Positions 11,781 to 22,991 of a DNA stretch of 64,000 nt are shown in pieces. Both the position numbers and the translations under genes were made by a program. The notes beneath the pieces are model-generated. The model ran no database searches. It saw only the letters and a program-made list of their open reading frames with translations, and had not been told where the DNA came from. The stretch spans positions 620,001 to 684,000 of the forward strand of contig NW_026515416.1 of NCBI RefSeq assembly GCF_014898815.1, in the 5' to 3' direction. The DNA is from Panonychus citri (lineage: Eukaryota > Arthropoda > Arachnida > Trombidiformes > Tetranychidae). Position 1 is the first letter of the stretch; each line of letters starts with the position of its first letter.

Positions 11781-13487
11781 TTAATTTGGTCTTAAATTGG
11801 CTTTCGCTTTTCGTAACAATTTATCCGTTTTCCTTAATTGTCGGGTGATTGCTTTTTCCATTGATTCCTTTTTAGCTTTAATTTTTTCCAATCGAAGTGC
11901 AATTGAGTTTTCATCTTCAATTGTAAAATTTTTACAAATATTTCTGGATGAGTTGATTGTCTGATTTAAATGAGTTAAACTTGGTTTCATTTCCGATGAG
12001 TATTCAGATAAACTGATTGATTGAAGGAGGAAACAATCACGATATAAATTGTCAAGATAATTAAGATGAGATGATAATTGATGTAAATTACATCGGAGTA
12101 ATTGATAATATCCAAGAGGAATGTAAGCTTTTAAATCACTATTAAGATCTTGATCAGAATCACCGATTCCTAAATCGGGACTAGCGAAATGATGATTTTC
12201 CGAATCATCAAACATTCGAGTTAATCGTTTACTTGTTGGCTTGTAAGTGATTAAATTCTGATTAATATCAACATTGTTCTCGTGACAATTAAGTTTCACC
12301 ATTGGATCGCGTTTCTTATCACTACTAATTGGTCCACTAATTTGTCGGTTAATAATATCATAGATTTTACCAGTCGATCGATTGTCAAATTGTTTGGGAT
12401 TTTTTTCAAGTGGGTCATGATTAATTGAGATGGAATCACTTTCATCACAATTAGTTAATCGATTCCGTTGTGAGTGAATTATACTAATACGATTTTTTGA
12501 TTTACTTAAACTCGCTAAATTAGATAACATTGAGATTCTCGAGTTAATCTCACCAGCGAGATATTCACACTCGGAGATACCAAAATCATTCACTAATTGT
12601 TTGGATTTGGTGGTTGGAGTGATTGTTTTATCAGAATTAAATGATAACTCTTTGAGTATTGATGGCGATTGGTTTATGATTAAACTAAAATCACAATCTG
12701 AGTTACCACCAATTGGTAAATTAACCGAACTCTTGATTCTTGGTATTGATGAAGGTCCATTGATTAAATCACGACTGGAATGAGATTCTGATAAGGTTGT
12801 TGTTGTTGTTACAATTGGCTTGGGTTGTAATTGTTGTTGTTGTTGTGGTCGAGGGGAATGGTTTGTTTTTTGATTTAATTGCTCATTCAATCTTAATTGA
12901 ATACTTTTGAACTGATTGAGATGATCAGAGTTAGAATTGGTCATTAAATCAGTACAGGAAACACTAGCATCTGATGATGATTGTAATTCTGTTTGCATTG
13001 ACACTGATGAGACAATTAAAGGATCGGTTGAGATAATTTTGTCTTCACTTTCAATTGGATTTGTTTGAACTGCAACATCAGCTGTTAATTTAACCATGGT
13101 TTGTGATCCTTGAGATAATCTGATTAGTGATTTAATTGATTTACAATCACCATCCACTTGAGTTGAACATGAGTTGAAATATTTATCACCGAAACGAGGG
13201 AAACCTTTATTCTGACTTGAACAATATAATCGCAATTTAAGGTCAAAATTTTCCCTTCTTAGGGCATTTAATTTCTCGTCAATCTCTTTCATGGACATTA
13301 CTTGATTCTTTGTTGAAGATGAAACAATCTCAGGATTAACCAATTGCTCTTGAAGGGATACAGTCAATGAGGGAAGAGATATTGATTGGGATAGAGATTC
13401 TTCCTCATCATCTACACCAACATATTCACTATTACCTTCAAGCTCCATAGCAGGGATACTAAAACGATAATAACTCTCCTCGTCCAT
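11781..13487 (-). CDS. Centrosomin-like protein with an N-terminal CM1 motif
   Basis: A single uninterrupted open frame of 568 codons, intronless unlike most neighbours. Residues 64-94 contain MKEIDEKLNALRRENFDLKLRLY, written here only to show the core: K-E, then L--LRRENFDLKLRLY. This is the centrosomin motif 1 (CM1) of Cnn, CDK5RAP2 and myomegalin, which binds and activates the gamma-tubulin ring complex at centrosomes. The remainder is polar and largely disordered, with a poly-Gln stretch near the middle and a basic predicted helix at the C-terminal end (LEKIKAKKESMEKAI, LRKTDKLLRKAKANL). No long central coiled coil and no CM2 motif were seen, so this would be a short CM1-only protein. A perfect X-box-like site lies 316 bp upstream. 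The CM1 call is by eye; confirm with a profile. Confidence 0.66.
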   Translation of the reverse strand: MDEESYYRFSIPAMELEGNSEYVGVDDEEESLSQSISLPSLTVSLQEQLVNPEIVSSSTKNQVMSMKEIDEKLNALRRENFDLKLRLYCSSQNKGFPRFGDKYFNSCSTQVDGDCKSIKSLIRLSQGSQTMVKLTADVAVQTNPIESEDKIISTDPLIVSSVSMQTELQSSSDASVSCTDLMTNSNSDHLNQFKSIQLRLNEQLNQKTNHSPRPQQQQQLQPKPIVTTTTTLSESHSSRDLINGPSSIPRIKSSVNLPIGGNSDCDFSLIINQSPSILKELSFNSDKTITPTTKSKQLVNDFGISECEYLAGEINSRISMLSNLASLSKSKNRISIIHSQRNRLTNCDESDSISINHDPLEKNPKQFDNRSTGKIYDIINRQISGPISSDKKRDPMVKLNCHENNVDINQNLITYKPTSKRLTRMFDDSENHHFASPDLGIGDSDQDLNSDLKAYIPLGYYQLLRCNLHQLSSHLNYLDNLYRDCFLLQSISLSEYSSEMKPSLTHLNQTINSSRNICKNFTIEDENSIALRLEKIKAKKESMEKAITRQLRKTDKLLRKAKANLRPN

Positions 13488-13956
13488 AATGTTATTTTTA
13501 AATTAAACAAAAATAAACCAAATTTAAATAATAGAAACACTCAAGATGAATGATCAAAATAGGAGAATCGAAATGATCAATTAACAATATGTATCAGTTA
13601 ACTGAGTCACAAACATTTGAATATTACAGATCTTCCGGTGGAATAAAGATGATCAACAAAATAGTTGATTGAACATAGAGAATAACATAATGTAAATTGG
13701 ATTAGAAAAAATACTAATTAGTAAAAATAGAATTAAAAATGAACCAAACACCTTCAAGTGAACATTCAAAATGGTTCAACCGTTTGTTGGGAAAATGTTA
13801 TGGTTACCATGACAACCGCTTTTGAATTTACCACAACCGTTTAAATTTTGAGTCTTTTTTGTTTTAATTTAAATTAATTGATTTAGTTTAATTTTCCGAA
13901 TGAAATTCAGTCAATAACTTTGGTCAGTTAAGTTAATTAGAAGATTAGATTGTAAC
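13488..13956. other. Upstream region of the CM1 gene
   Basis: Contains 5' sequence of the CM1 gene, including an X-box-like site at 13803-13816, and the 3' end of the UPF0390 transcript. No other gene seen. Confidence 0.5.
13803..13816. promoter_or_regulatory. X-box-like RFX site upstream of the CM1 gene
   Basis: GTTACCATGACAAC fits the X-box consensus RYYNYYWWRRNRRY at every position. It lies 316 bp upstream of the start of the centrosomin-like gene (minus strand), and 141 bp beyond the UPF0390 stop. Binding by an RFX factor is inferred. Confidence 0.5.
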
Positions 13957-14278
13957 CTATTTATCATCAGTAACTTTATCTCCAGCTTTGGATCTCATTT
14001 CATCTTCAAGATTTTTCCTAATTGCTTTTTCCACTTGATTGTAAAGCTTTTTACCATGTGAGTTAAGTTTCGGTTTAACTGGAGCACCTAAACATTGGTG
14101 AAAGGATGATAACCATTTCGTTAATTCAATCGTTTAAAGGTAACATTGACAAAAGAAGATGAAAAATTAACTTACCTTTTCTTGTTGTATGCATTTTCTT
14201 TTCACTTTTACTAACAACCTTTTTTACTTTAACTCCTTTTGGAATAACAGTTTTAACCTTCATTTTACCTTGAGCCAT
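13957..14278 (-). CDS. UPF0390 family small basic nuclear protein (C19orf53-like)
   Basis: Exons 14278-14176 and 14087-13957 encode 77 residues. The MAQGK start, the lysine-rich body (PKGVKVKKVV, KSEKKMHTTRKG) and the C-terminal NQVEKAIRKNLED--R-KA stretch match the UPF0390 family (human C19orf53, yeast relatives), small basic proteins of unsettled function, probably nucleolar. It is divergent to the AUH gene with 344 bp between start codons, so the two probably share a promoter region. Confidence 0.75.
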
Positions 14279-14622
14279 GATCACAAATTAACAGCTAAAC
14301 AATTGATAAACGAAAAATCAAAATCAATCAAATTCTAAACAGATAAACTTTCATAAAAATTTAAAAAACGAAAACAAAAACAAAAACAATTAATATTAAA
14401 ATCTCAAGCGATGATCACGTGACCAAATTGCGAAAAAAAAATTTAAAAGGAAATAGTTTGTTCTTATGACAACAGATGGCAGAGTTTCTCGATTAAAGTT
14501 CAATTACAATTACAATTAGCTAACAATTAACTATTTCCCTCATCAACTTAACAACAAACAACTAGATAATTGATCTGAAATTATCCCAAGTAGTTTTCTC
14601 CTCCATTGAATTTACGATCACC
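14279..14622. promoter_or_regulatory. Divergent promoter region of UPF0390 and AUH
   Basis: Only 344 bp separate the two divergent start codons. It contains ATGACAACAGATGGC at 14466-14480, the same 15-mer that occurs, in reverse orientation, upstream of ATG5. Consistent with a shared bidirectional promoter; not tested. Confidence 0.5.
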
Positions 14623-15549
14623 ATGTTGATTAGAAACAATTTACCAAGAATAATTTTCTCTTCTTCTCTGAGATGGAATAATTTAAATTGTGTTCGTTTG
14701 TGTTCATCATCAAATCGTCGAGATGAATTCATCGAATCAGCTGATAAACAACAACAACAACAATTAAAAGTTGACAGACTAGAAGAACCCAAAGGATTGT
14801 GTATACTTTCATTAAATGATGAAAAGAAAAGAAATGCTCTGAGTGGTAATTTGGTTTCTCTATTGGAAGACAATTTAGCCAATCTACACAATGATCGGAC
14901 AATTAGATGTTTAATTGTTCGTAGTTTGGTGAAAAATGTTTTCTGTGCCGGTGCTGATCTTAAAGAAAGATTTAAAATGGAGATTAACGAGGTTGGACCT
15001 TTTGTAGAACGATTAAGAAACTTGACCAATTCTCTTGCCAATTTACCTTATCCAACAATCGCCGCCATCGAAGGTGCAGCTTTCGGAGGTGGACTGGAAA
15101 TGGCTTTAGCTTGTGACCTAAGAGTGGCCTCACCACGAGCTAAATTAGGCCTTGTGGAAGCCAAATTAGCCATAATTCCAGGGGCTGGTGGAACCCAACG
15201 ATTACCCCGATTAATTGGTTTATCCAAAGCAAAAGATTTAATTTTCACCGGACGTAAGGTTAACGGAAAGGAAGCAATTTCTTTAGGTCTAATTGATTAC
15301 CTGGCAGAGGAAGATGATGACGAAGCTGCTTTTAAACAATCAATTAAATTGGCTCAAGAAATTTGCAATTCTGGACCATTAGGTGTTCGTTGGGCAAAAT
15401 TTGCAATCACCAAAGGAATTGAGGTCGATCTAAACGCTGGAATGGCCTTTGAGAAATTAGCTTACGCTCAAGTTACACCGACAAAAGATCGTGTTGAAGG
15501 AATGAAATCTTTCATTGAGAAACGATCACCAACTTATAAAGGAGAGTGA
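14623..15549 (+). CDS. AUH: Methylglutaconyl-CoA hydratase (AUH-type enoyl-CoA hydratase)
   Basis: Intronless, 308 residues. Residues 1 to about 30 are rich in Arg, Asn and Ser with few acids, a likely mitochondrial targeting peptide. The crotonase fold follows: CAGADLKER forms the oxyanion/CoA site, AIEGAAFGGGLEMALACD (148-165) is the enoyl-CoA hydratase signature, and the two acid residues used by hydratases are present (Glu159 and Glu179 in LVEAKLAIIPGAGG). The C terminus ends in RSPTYKGE, close to the RPPRYKGE end of AUH, which favours AUH over ECHDC2. AUH hydrates 3-methylglutaconyl-CoA in leucine breakdown and binds AU-rich RNA. A poly-Gln run sits at 43-47. Confidence 0.9.
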   Translation: MLIRNNLPRIIFSSSLRWNNLNCVRLCSSSNRRDEFIESADKQQQQQLKVDRLEEPKGLCILSLNDEKKRNALSGNLVSLLEDNLANLHNDRTIRCLIVRSLVKNVFCAGADLKERFKMEINEVGPFVERLRNLTNSLANLPYPTIAAIEGAAFGGGLEMALACDLRVASPRAKLGLVEAKLAIIPGAGGTQRLPRLIGLSKAKDLIFTGRKVNGKEAISLGLIDYLAEEDDDEAAFKQSIKLAQEICNSGPLGVRWAKFAITKGIEVDLNAGMAFEKLAYAQVTPTKDRVEGMKSFIEKRSPTYKGE

Positions 15550-16466
15550 TCATCACAATTATCTTAATCATTGATTAAAATTTCGCAAAAAAATCCACAA
15601 TTAATTGTTCACTTGTTCTGTTGATGATGATTGTCATCAGAGGTCAGTAACTGTACATGAAGTGTTTATGTTTACCTTTAAAAAATTAAATCTTTCCAAT
15701 TGTAAATTCATTTCTAACAATTAACTTGTGTCAATTATCATCAATCTTTTATTTTCATCGGTTAATCATGATGATGATCTTTCAATGAACACTCGATTCT
15801 TATCATCTTAATCCCAATCACGCTCAATATTTTTTACTTTTTTCTCTTTCTTCATTTTTCACTTCATCTTTTATTTTCTTTCTCTTTCTCTCCATCTTCA
15901 ATTTTCTCTCTCTCATCATCATCATCATCATCTTTTCTCATTTGGTATACATTTGATTTCTCATCACACCAAACAACAATTCGATTACCAGAATTTTTCA
16001 TATTCTATTGAGATTTCAGGTAAATTGATTATTCGATTAGTTCCATTCACTAAGCTAATCCATTCTCTTTTGTTTTGATTTTTTTTTCTCCTTTTTCCTT
16101 CATCTCTCTCTCTCTCTCTCCCTTTCTCCCTCTCTTCCTCTCTCCCACTTTCAGTTTTCTTTCATTTTCTAATCAATTTCAAACAGTTATCATCATAAAT
16201 TGTCTCTCGCATCTTCCTCTAGCATAATTTTTACTACGATCATTGTAACCAAATCATAATCTTTCCTTTACTACTCCATGAATACTGATTCCATATTTCT
16301 GTAGTTTTCATCTTCTCATCTTATCATCTTCATCTCTTTTTCTCTCCATTCTTCTAAATTTTCACTATAGTAGTTTCTCTTACTACCAAGTGATCTAATA
16401 AGTGTGGTCTCTTTCTCTCTCTCTCTACCTGCTACCTGTGGCAATGTTCATCTCAATTGATTGGAT
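15550..16466. other. AUH 3' UTR and Pellino 5' region, CT-rich
   Basis: The right half is strongly pyrimidine-rich with a (CT)n run at about 16104-16121 and a (CAT)n run near 15915-15932. CAG/GTAAAT near 16017-16024 looks like the donor of a 5' UTR intron of the Pellino gene. No protein-coding frame seen. Confidence 0.45.
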
Positions 16467-19024
16467 ATGAGTCTCTATGAAAACCACAGCAACAATGCCT
16501 CAGTCCACCATCAACAAGTTCACCATTCACATCATTCACCTTTAATTGATTCCAATTGTCCAATAATTTATGGTGAATTGGTTATCTTAGGGTCAGTGTT
16601 TCCAACCAATCATCAACTTCAACTTGATCACTTATCTTGTCTTTCTCTCTCATCATCACAGATATAACGGTAATCTTCATCATGGAGAGAAAGGTCGTCG
16701 TCGTAGTAAATACATTTTAACCCAACGAAATATTCCCAATGGTGTTAAAAAGTCAAAACATTATGTGGTCAAACAGCCTCAACAAACAAAGGTAAATAAA
16801 CATACAAATGTATTGATCATGTTACTAACCAATTGTTTACATTGTTTACTCTTTTCTCTCTCTCTCTCTTCACTTGACCACAGGCTATTCAGGATAAAGG
16901 AAAACATTCAATTTCTTATACATTATCTCGCACCCAAGCTGTGATAGTCGAATACACTCCTGACAATGAGACTGACATGTTCCAGGTTAGAATGGCGATT
17001 CATCTAAATTGATTTATTCCTTTTTCCAAACTTGCCCAATCAACTAAAATCTCTACTCAAAAGCGATTTCATTTCTTTTTCTCTTCCATTCTCATTCTCC
17101 GCTTCCTGATCTTCATATTTCCTTGTTTACCCTCTCCTTCTTGTTGTTGTTGATCTCCTTCTTGATCTCCGTTCAGTGTATACACTTGATTCTGACAAGA
17201 TGCTGGTCTTAGATCAGGAAAAAAAAATATCAGCTACTTTTAAATATACACGTATTTCTTTCCTTACCTGGTTTTATCGCCCTTAATTATTTGATTATTT
17301 CTTTTAATCCTGTTCTTAATTTGATTTCTTCCTCTTGTTCTGTTTCTGTTTCTATTGAACTATTTTTAGATTGGTCGGTCATCCGAAAGTCCAATTGATT
17401 TCGTTGTCATTGATACTGTTTCACCCGATAAACCTGTGGGAGATACATTGGTCCAACAAAGTACGATATCAAGATTTGCCTGTCGAATCCTAATTGAACG
17501 TAAACCTCCCTACACGGCTCGTATTTATGCAGCGGGATTTGATTCTTCGAGGAATATTTTCCTTGGTGAAAAAGCAACCAAATGGCAACACGATGGAGAG
17601 ATGGACGGTTTAACTACCAATGGAATCCTTATAATGCACCCGAAGACAACTTTCTGTCCTAATGGGACAGTTATTGATCGCGATCCGTCAAACAATAATC
17701 AAAAATATTGCCTTTGGAGAGAGGTTTCTGTTTGTGGTGGTATTTATGCCATTCGGGAGACTCGATCAGCTTCCGAAAAAGGTGACAAAATTGAGAGTGA
17801 GACCAACATCCTTAAAGATGGTACACTAATTGATCTCTGTGGTGCCACCTTAATTTGGCGATCAGCTGAAGGATTATTACGATCACCGACCAAGAAAAGT
17901 TTAGAGGATATGATTGATGATCTGAATGCCGCTCGTCCCCAGTGTCCAGTGGGTCTTAATACCCTTGTAATACCAAGGAAAAGCTCAACTCTTTGTGAAA
18001 AGGAGAAACAGCCTTATGTTTATCTAAACTGTGGCCATGTCCAAGGGCTTCACGATTGGGGCCAAAGTAAAAACTCTAACGCACGAACTTGCCCAATGTG
18101 TCTAAGTGTCGGTCCAGTGGTAAAACTGACCATGGGAATTGAATCATCATTTTATGTTGACTGTTCATCTCCAACATTTGCATTTAATCCCTGCGGTCAT
18201 ATGGCATCTGAACGGACAGTCAGGTAATCAGATTAACTTTTCTCGATCACTTTTTCAATGATTAATTTTTCCTTGGTTCTCAACTAAAATAATCAACTTG
18301 ATCATCTCCCAATCTTGTCCTTGATTCATTTTTTTTTTGCATTCATTTTATCTTGCAACTACTCTTGAATTAACATCACAAAGATGGAGAGATAGAGACA
18401 CAGAAAAAAATGAGAAGATGAAGAAAAAAAATCTTGATTGATCTTCATTAACAACAATTAATGTCTAACCTTCAGCTCGATTCGATAATAATAATACAAA
18501 TTATCTATTATTATTTCAACTAATTGCTGAATCACTTAGAAAACTTTGATTTCATTCAGTTTTTACTTCACCAACTTCCGGAAACCGAATCATGAATACA
18601 AAGTTAACTTTCTTAATGTAAATGTTTCCATGTTGAACAAAAGACTTTAAATCAATCAAAATAACAATCATAGACTTTACTAATCAACAATTAACTTAAT
18701 TTTCTTTCTTCCAATCAAATTGAATTGCTCAACTTTCCTAAAATGACAATACAACAATTAGAATCTTATATTTAGATGTATTCATTTGGAAAGGTTGTTA
18801 ATGGAATTACAAATTAAATGTTCTAATTATGATTATTATTATCATTCTCTCAACAATATAACTTTAACTAACAATTAATTGTTTACAATTTGTTTAGATT
18901 TTGGTCTTCGATTGCAATACCTCATGGAACCAATGGTTTCCACGCAATGTGTCCTTTCTGTGGTACTCCAGTTTCCGGGAAAATGGGATTCGTGCGATTA
19001 ATTTTCCAAGATCATGTTGATTAA
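16467..19024 (+). CDS. Pli: Pellino E3 ubiquitin-protein ligase
   Basis: Five exons: 16467-16591, 16662-16791, 16884-16985, 17370-18223, 18898-19024; 445 residues. The first ATG was preferred over an upstream in-frame TTG. Residues about 36-330 match the Pellino FHA-like domain, which reads phosphothreonine on IRAK/Pelle kinases: YGELVILGYNG, GRRRSKY, SISYTLSRTQ, VEYTPDNETDMFQIGRS-ESPIDF, RIYAAGFDSS-NIFLGEKA. The C-terminal RING-like region follows (NCGH near 346, CPMC, NPCGH, HAMCPFCG), with the Cys/His pattern intact. Pellino ubiquitinates signalling proteins in the Toll pathway. Intron 4 is about 670 bp. The N terminus is His/Ser-rich and longer than in human PELI1, which has 418 residues. 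Confidence 0.95.
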
Positions 19025-20764
19025 ATTGTCTACAATCTAAACAGTAACAATTTCCAATAACAATTAACCTAATCAACCAAAAACAAAACAAAACAAAAAA
19101 AAGACAGAGACAAAACTTGAAATGATAACATTTCAAGTGTATGTTGATCAATCAATTATGATACTTTAAGTATCCAAAATAATCTTGATAATTAACATGA
19201 ACAATTTAAAAAGGAGGCTCTACTCTAATTTCTTAATTGTATTTCTAATTTCATCATCATCATCAATATCATCATCGCCATCATATACACAACTAATTAC
19301 ATCTTTAAATACAACATTTCAATTTTAACATGAATAACCATCAATACTTTTAATGAGAATCATAATTTTAAACATGATTGGAATATAACATTTTAAAACA
19401 AATGATTAATTCATTTTTCATGTACAGTGATGATAATTAATTGATAATTTACAATAATTGATTGATTTTCTTTTCTCCTTGACAATTAGAAAAACGTGAA
19501 GAAATCAAATTTGGTTATTTTTGATTACGATAACAATTAATTTTAATGTCCATCTCTCTCTCTCCTTTTTTTTTGCTTGTCACCTCTTCTCGCAATCATA
19601 ATAATGTTAACAAATTTAATTGTCAACCACCAATTTAATAATAATGATGATTAAAATTAATGATAATCAACTTACTTGTTTGTATCAACAGTTACAATCG
19701 GTTTTCATTTTTTCTCCTTCATCTTTCCCTGCGATCATTTTAATCATCACAATTCAATTTAATTGTATTCAGATTGAACAACAATTGATATTTAGATTAA
19801 CTAAATTAGTTTAAGAAAAAATTTAATCCTTGATTTTTGTTGGTTTGAATTTTTTTTTCGGTTTAAATTGTTGTTGATTAAATTGAAAGGAAATGAAGGT
19901 AAAAATTGTTACAGACAATTTAGAAAGTGAAATTAACAGGTAATCATTGAACCGAGTTAATTGTTACAGGAGGTAATCAACAATCAACTTAAATAGTTGT
20001 TAAATCATGAAAAAAAAACTATGTTATTGGTTAAATTGTTAATTCAGTTATATGATTTTTTTTTGGTTAACATGATGAAAATTTAACAATTTATTTAGGA
20101 AAATTAACTAAATCAATTGGTATTATTGAGTTTAAAAAACTGAAACAATTAACTGTTAATTTTTACTCTTACACAGACACAAAATTGATTAAGTTCAAAT
20201 TAATTGACCTCTAATTGTAGTTTAATTGATTGTTAACCGATTGTTAGAGAGTTAATTAAAGGTCAATTAAGAGGATTGATTAACATGTTTACGTGATTAA
20301 AACAATAAATAGATACCTTGATATATATGTCAGTTAATTGATGACGATTGATAAAGTGATTAACTTTTAGGTAAAACTTTAATTGTGTTAAAGATCAACA
20401 ATTAAAATGATTACATTGAAATGAATTTAATTAGTGACAATTAGAATGATCATTTTAACTTTTTTTTTTCTTCACCCTCACAATCAATTAAATGATGACC
20501 TTCAATCTGATTGTTGTGTGTGATGAAAGTTTCCAACTTGATTTTATTTTCTAAATTGATTAAATTAACTAATTAATTTTGTTAATTTTCGTCTCTCGAA
20601 CTGAGCGCCATCTGTTGTCATTAGAATTCACTACAAGTGTAAACAAAAATTTTTCTTTTTTTCTAAAATTATTTTGATCCAATTTTTTTTTCTCCAATTT
20701 TCTTTAATTGTTAATAGTAAATTAATTATTCTATTTCTATTCTATTCTATTAAATTAACATATC
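19025..20764. other. Intergenic: Pellino 3' UTR and ATG5 upstream region
   Basis: AT-rich and dominated by AATTGTT/CAATTAA words. (CAT)n near 19252-19275, a pyrimidine run at 19553-19575 and an AGATGGCGC-type element at 20605-20619 are the only landmarks. No coding frame longer than about 65 codons, and none with recognisable content. Confidence 0.5.
20605..20619 (-). promoter_or_regulatory. AGATGGCGC-type promoter element upstream of ATG5
   Basis: Read on the minus strand it contains ACAACAGATGGCGC, and with flanking bases shares the 15-mer ATGACAACAGATGGC with the AUH/UPF0390 promoter (14466-14480). It lies about 150 bp upstream of the ATG5 start. AGATGGCGC resembles the core bound by insect CTCF. 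The factor is not known. Confidence 0.4.
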
Positions 20765-22069
20765 ATGGCTGAAGATAAAGAGGTTCTTCGTCAGATTTGG
20801 ACAGCAAAGATTCCAGTTTGCTTTCATCTCGCTTCCGAGGAAATAGTTAACTTTCAAAAACCTGATCCATATTATGTTAGTATTTTTTGTATTTTCTAAT
20901 TTTCTAATTACTAATTGTTTATCTTTTAAATTTAAGAAATTTTCCTTTTTTTTAACTATTGTCATGTTGACTATTTACCTTGTTGAAAATACTTCTAATC
21001 TAATCTTTTTGTTATTCCATTTTCTCTATATAGTTAATGTGCTCAAGGATCACTTATTTCTCTCTGGTTATGGATAAGGTGGTTAAATATTTCTCTTCAT
21101 TTGTTGACTCTAGTAAACAATCAGGAACAGACATTTGGATTGAATATGAAGGAACTCCAATTAAATGGTAAATTTAATTGTCTACTTTCAATTGCCCTTC
21201 TTCAATCAAGTCTACAATGCATTTGAATAGATCGATACATGTCAATGTCTTATGAAGTAAAGGCCTGTTGCTTTTAATATTTTTCGTTTGTTAAGGTTGG
21301 ACGAAAAAATAATTTTTTCCATTTTGATTAATTGTTTTCACTATTTTTTTTCCTTGATTCTTTGCCTTGATTTCGCAGGCACTTTCCAATTGGACTATCA
21401 TGGGATCTAATTTCTGAAGAGGCTAGTCTACCATGGAATTTGATTCTCCATTTTGATGTAAGTCTATTCTTTTCATATTATCATTTATTGTTATCAAATT
21501 TTAATTATTTTCTCTTTGGCGCTTTTGTCTCTTCTTTTCGTTTCTAGAATTTTCCCGAGGACAAATTAGTGAGATGTAATAGTCGAGCGTTGGTACAATC
21601 AACGTTCATGTCGACAATCAAAGAAGCGGATGCGTTAAAACATCGAAGTCAAATAATCAGTGCAATGCAGAAAAAGGAACACAATCAACTATGGCATGGA
21701 ATTCAGGAGGATAAATTTGAAGATTTTTGGTCTGTTAATGTTAAATTAATGGAACACACAAATAATGAGCTATTTAGGTGTATTCCATTTCGTTTTTATC
21801 AGCTCGATCAACCGTATATCCAAAGGTTATTTAAACCATTCAATGAAGACAGTAAACCAAACACTTTGGGCGATTTAGTTAAGCACATTTTCACCGAATC
21901 AAATGATTCAGAAAATTGTGACGATTTAAAATTGAAAGTGATGACCCACGGAATTGAACCTCCATTTGAAACTCCCATCCAATGGATGTCAGAACATCTT
22001 AGTTATCCTGATAATTTTCTTCATCTTTGTGTAAAATCAACATCAAAATCTTCATCACCATCAAGTTAA
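20765..22069 (+). CDS. ATG5: Autophagy protein 5
   Basis: Exons 20765-20875, 21034-21167, 21379-21457 and 21548-22069, 281 residues against 275 in human. It aligns end to end with ATG5: KEVLRQIW, PVCFHLASEE, IWIEYEGTPIKWHFPIGL, LPWNLILHF, FMSTIKEADALKHRSQ, MQKKEHNQLW, IPFRFYQ, TLGDLVKH, HGIEPPFETPIQWMSEHLSYPDNFLH. Lys133 in TIKEADALKH corresponds to the human Lys130 to which ATG12 is joined. The ATG12-ATG5/ATG16 complex drives lipidation of ATG8 on the phagophore. All key elements are present, so the gene looks functional. A short Ser-rich tail extends the C terminus. Confidence 0.97.
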
Positions 22070-22991
22070 TTTAGATTAACTAACTAAGTGTTTCCGTATT
22101 TCTGTTCGGTGCCATTTTTTTTCTCCTCTCTTTCCTTTCTCTACTCACACATCTTAATTTCGATTTTCTTTTTGACAAAATTCTCTCTCTCTCTATACTT
22201 TATCCATTTTGCTCGACTAATGATCTCACTAATCCAGTTATTTTTCACACTCCAAAATCAAAGCCATTCGAATTAGAACTCTCATATTGAGAGAATTAAT
22301 ATAAATACGAATTGAAAGAGAACAAAACAAATTCGAGCAAAAGAAAATAACTCAACTTTTTTTTTCGATTCGTTTCTTGTAATTTACTTTTCTTCCTCAT
22401 CTCATCTTAATTGTCAATCTTTTTCTCTCAATTTTGTGTATTAATGAGTTTTTATTTTATGATGATGAGATTGTTACACTTTTTATCAATAATAATACAA
22501 AAAGAAACATATTAATATATATATACATATAAAAATGAACATAAAATGAGATACAATCAAATTAATTTAAGTATTAGTTTCGATCACGATGATACAAAAA
22601 AAATTCATTTGTACTGAGGTGTAATTAAAATGATTCTCGGGTTTGGGTTGAAACAAATCAAGTTAATTTAACAAGTTAATTTAGATGAAAACTGAAACTT
22701 CACTTGGATTTCCTCTTAATCATTGGAAATGAGAGAGCGATTAATAAATTGTAGAGCGAGAAGATGAAATTTAAAGCACAGAGAGAAAGGAAATTGGATA
22801 ATTGTAATTGTAATTGTCCTTTTTTGGGTTATCCGTGTTTCCTTTTGAAGATTATCATTGCACGAGAAATTTACGCTTCCATTTTGTTTTTGATTAAATA
22901 CTTTGGCAGTGATTAAGTGATTTGTTGTAGTCCATTCTGCTTTTGAAAGCTTTAATTGTTACAAGTGTTTTAATTGTTTAGGATTTTTTGT
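22070..22991. other. Convergent 3' region between ATG5 and RYBP
   Basis: Pyrimidine-rich ATG5 3' UTR (22080-22210), then AT-rich sequence with ATATATATATACATATA near 22515-22530 and RYBP 3' UTR. No gene seen. Confidence 0.5.
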
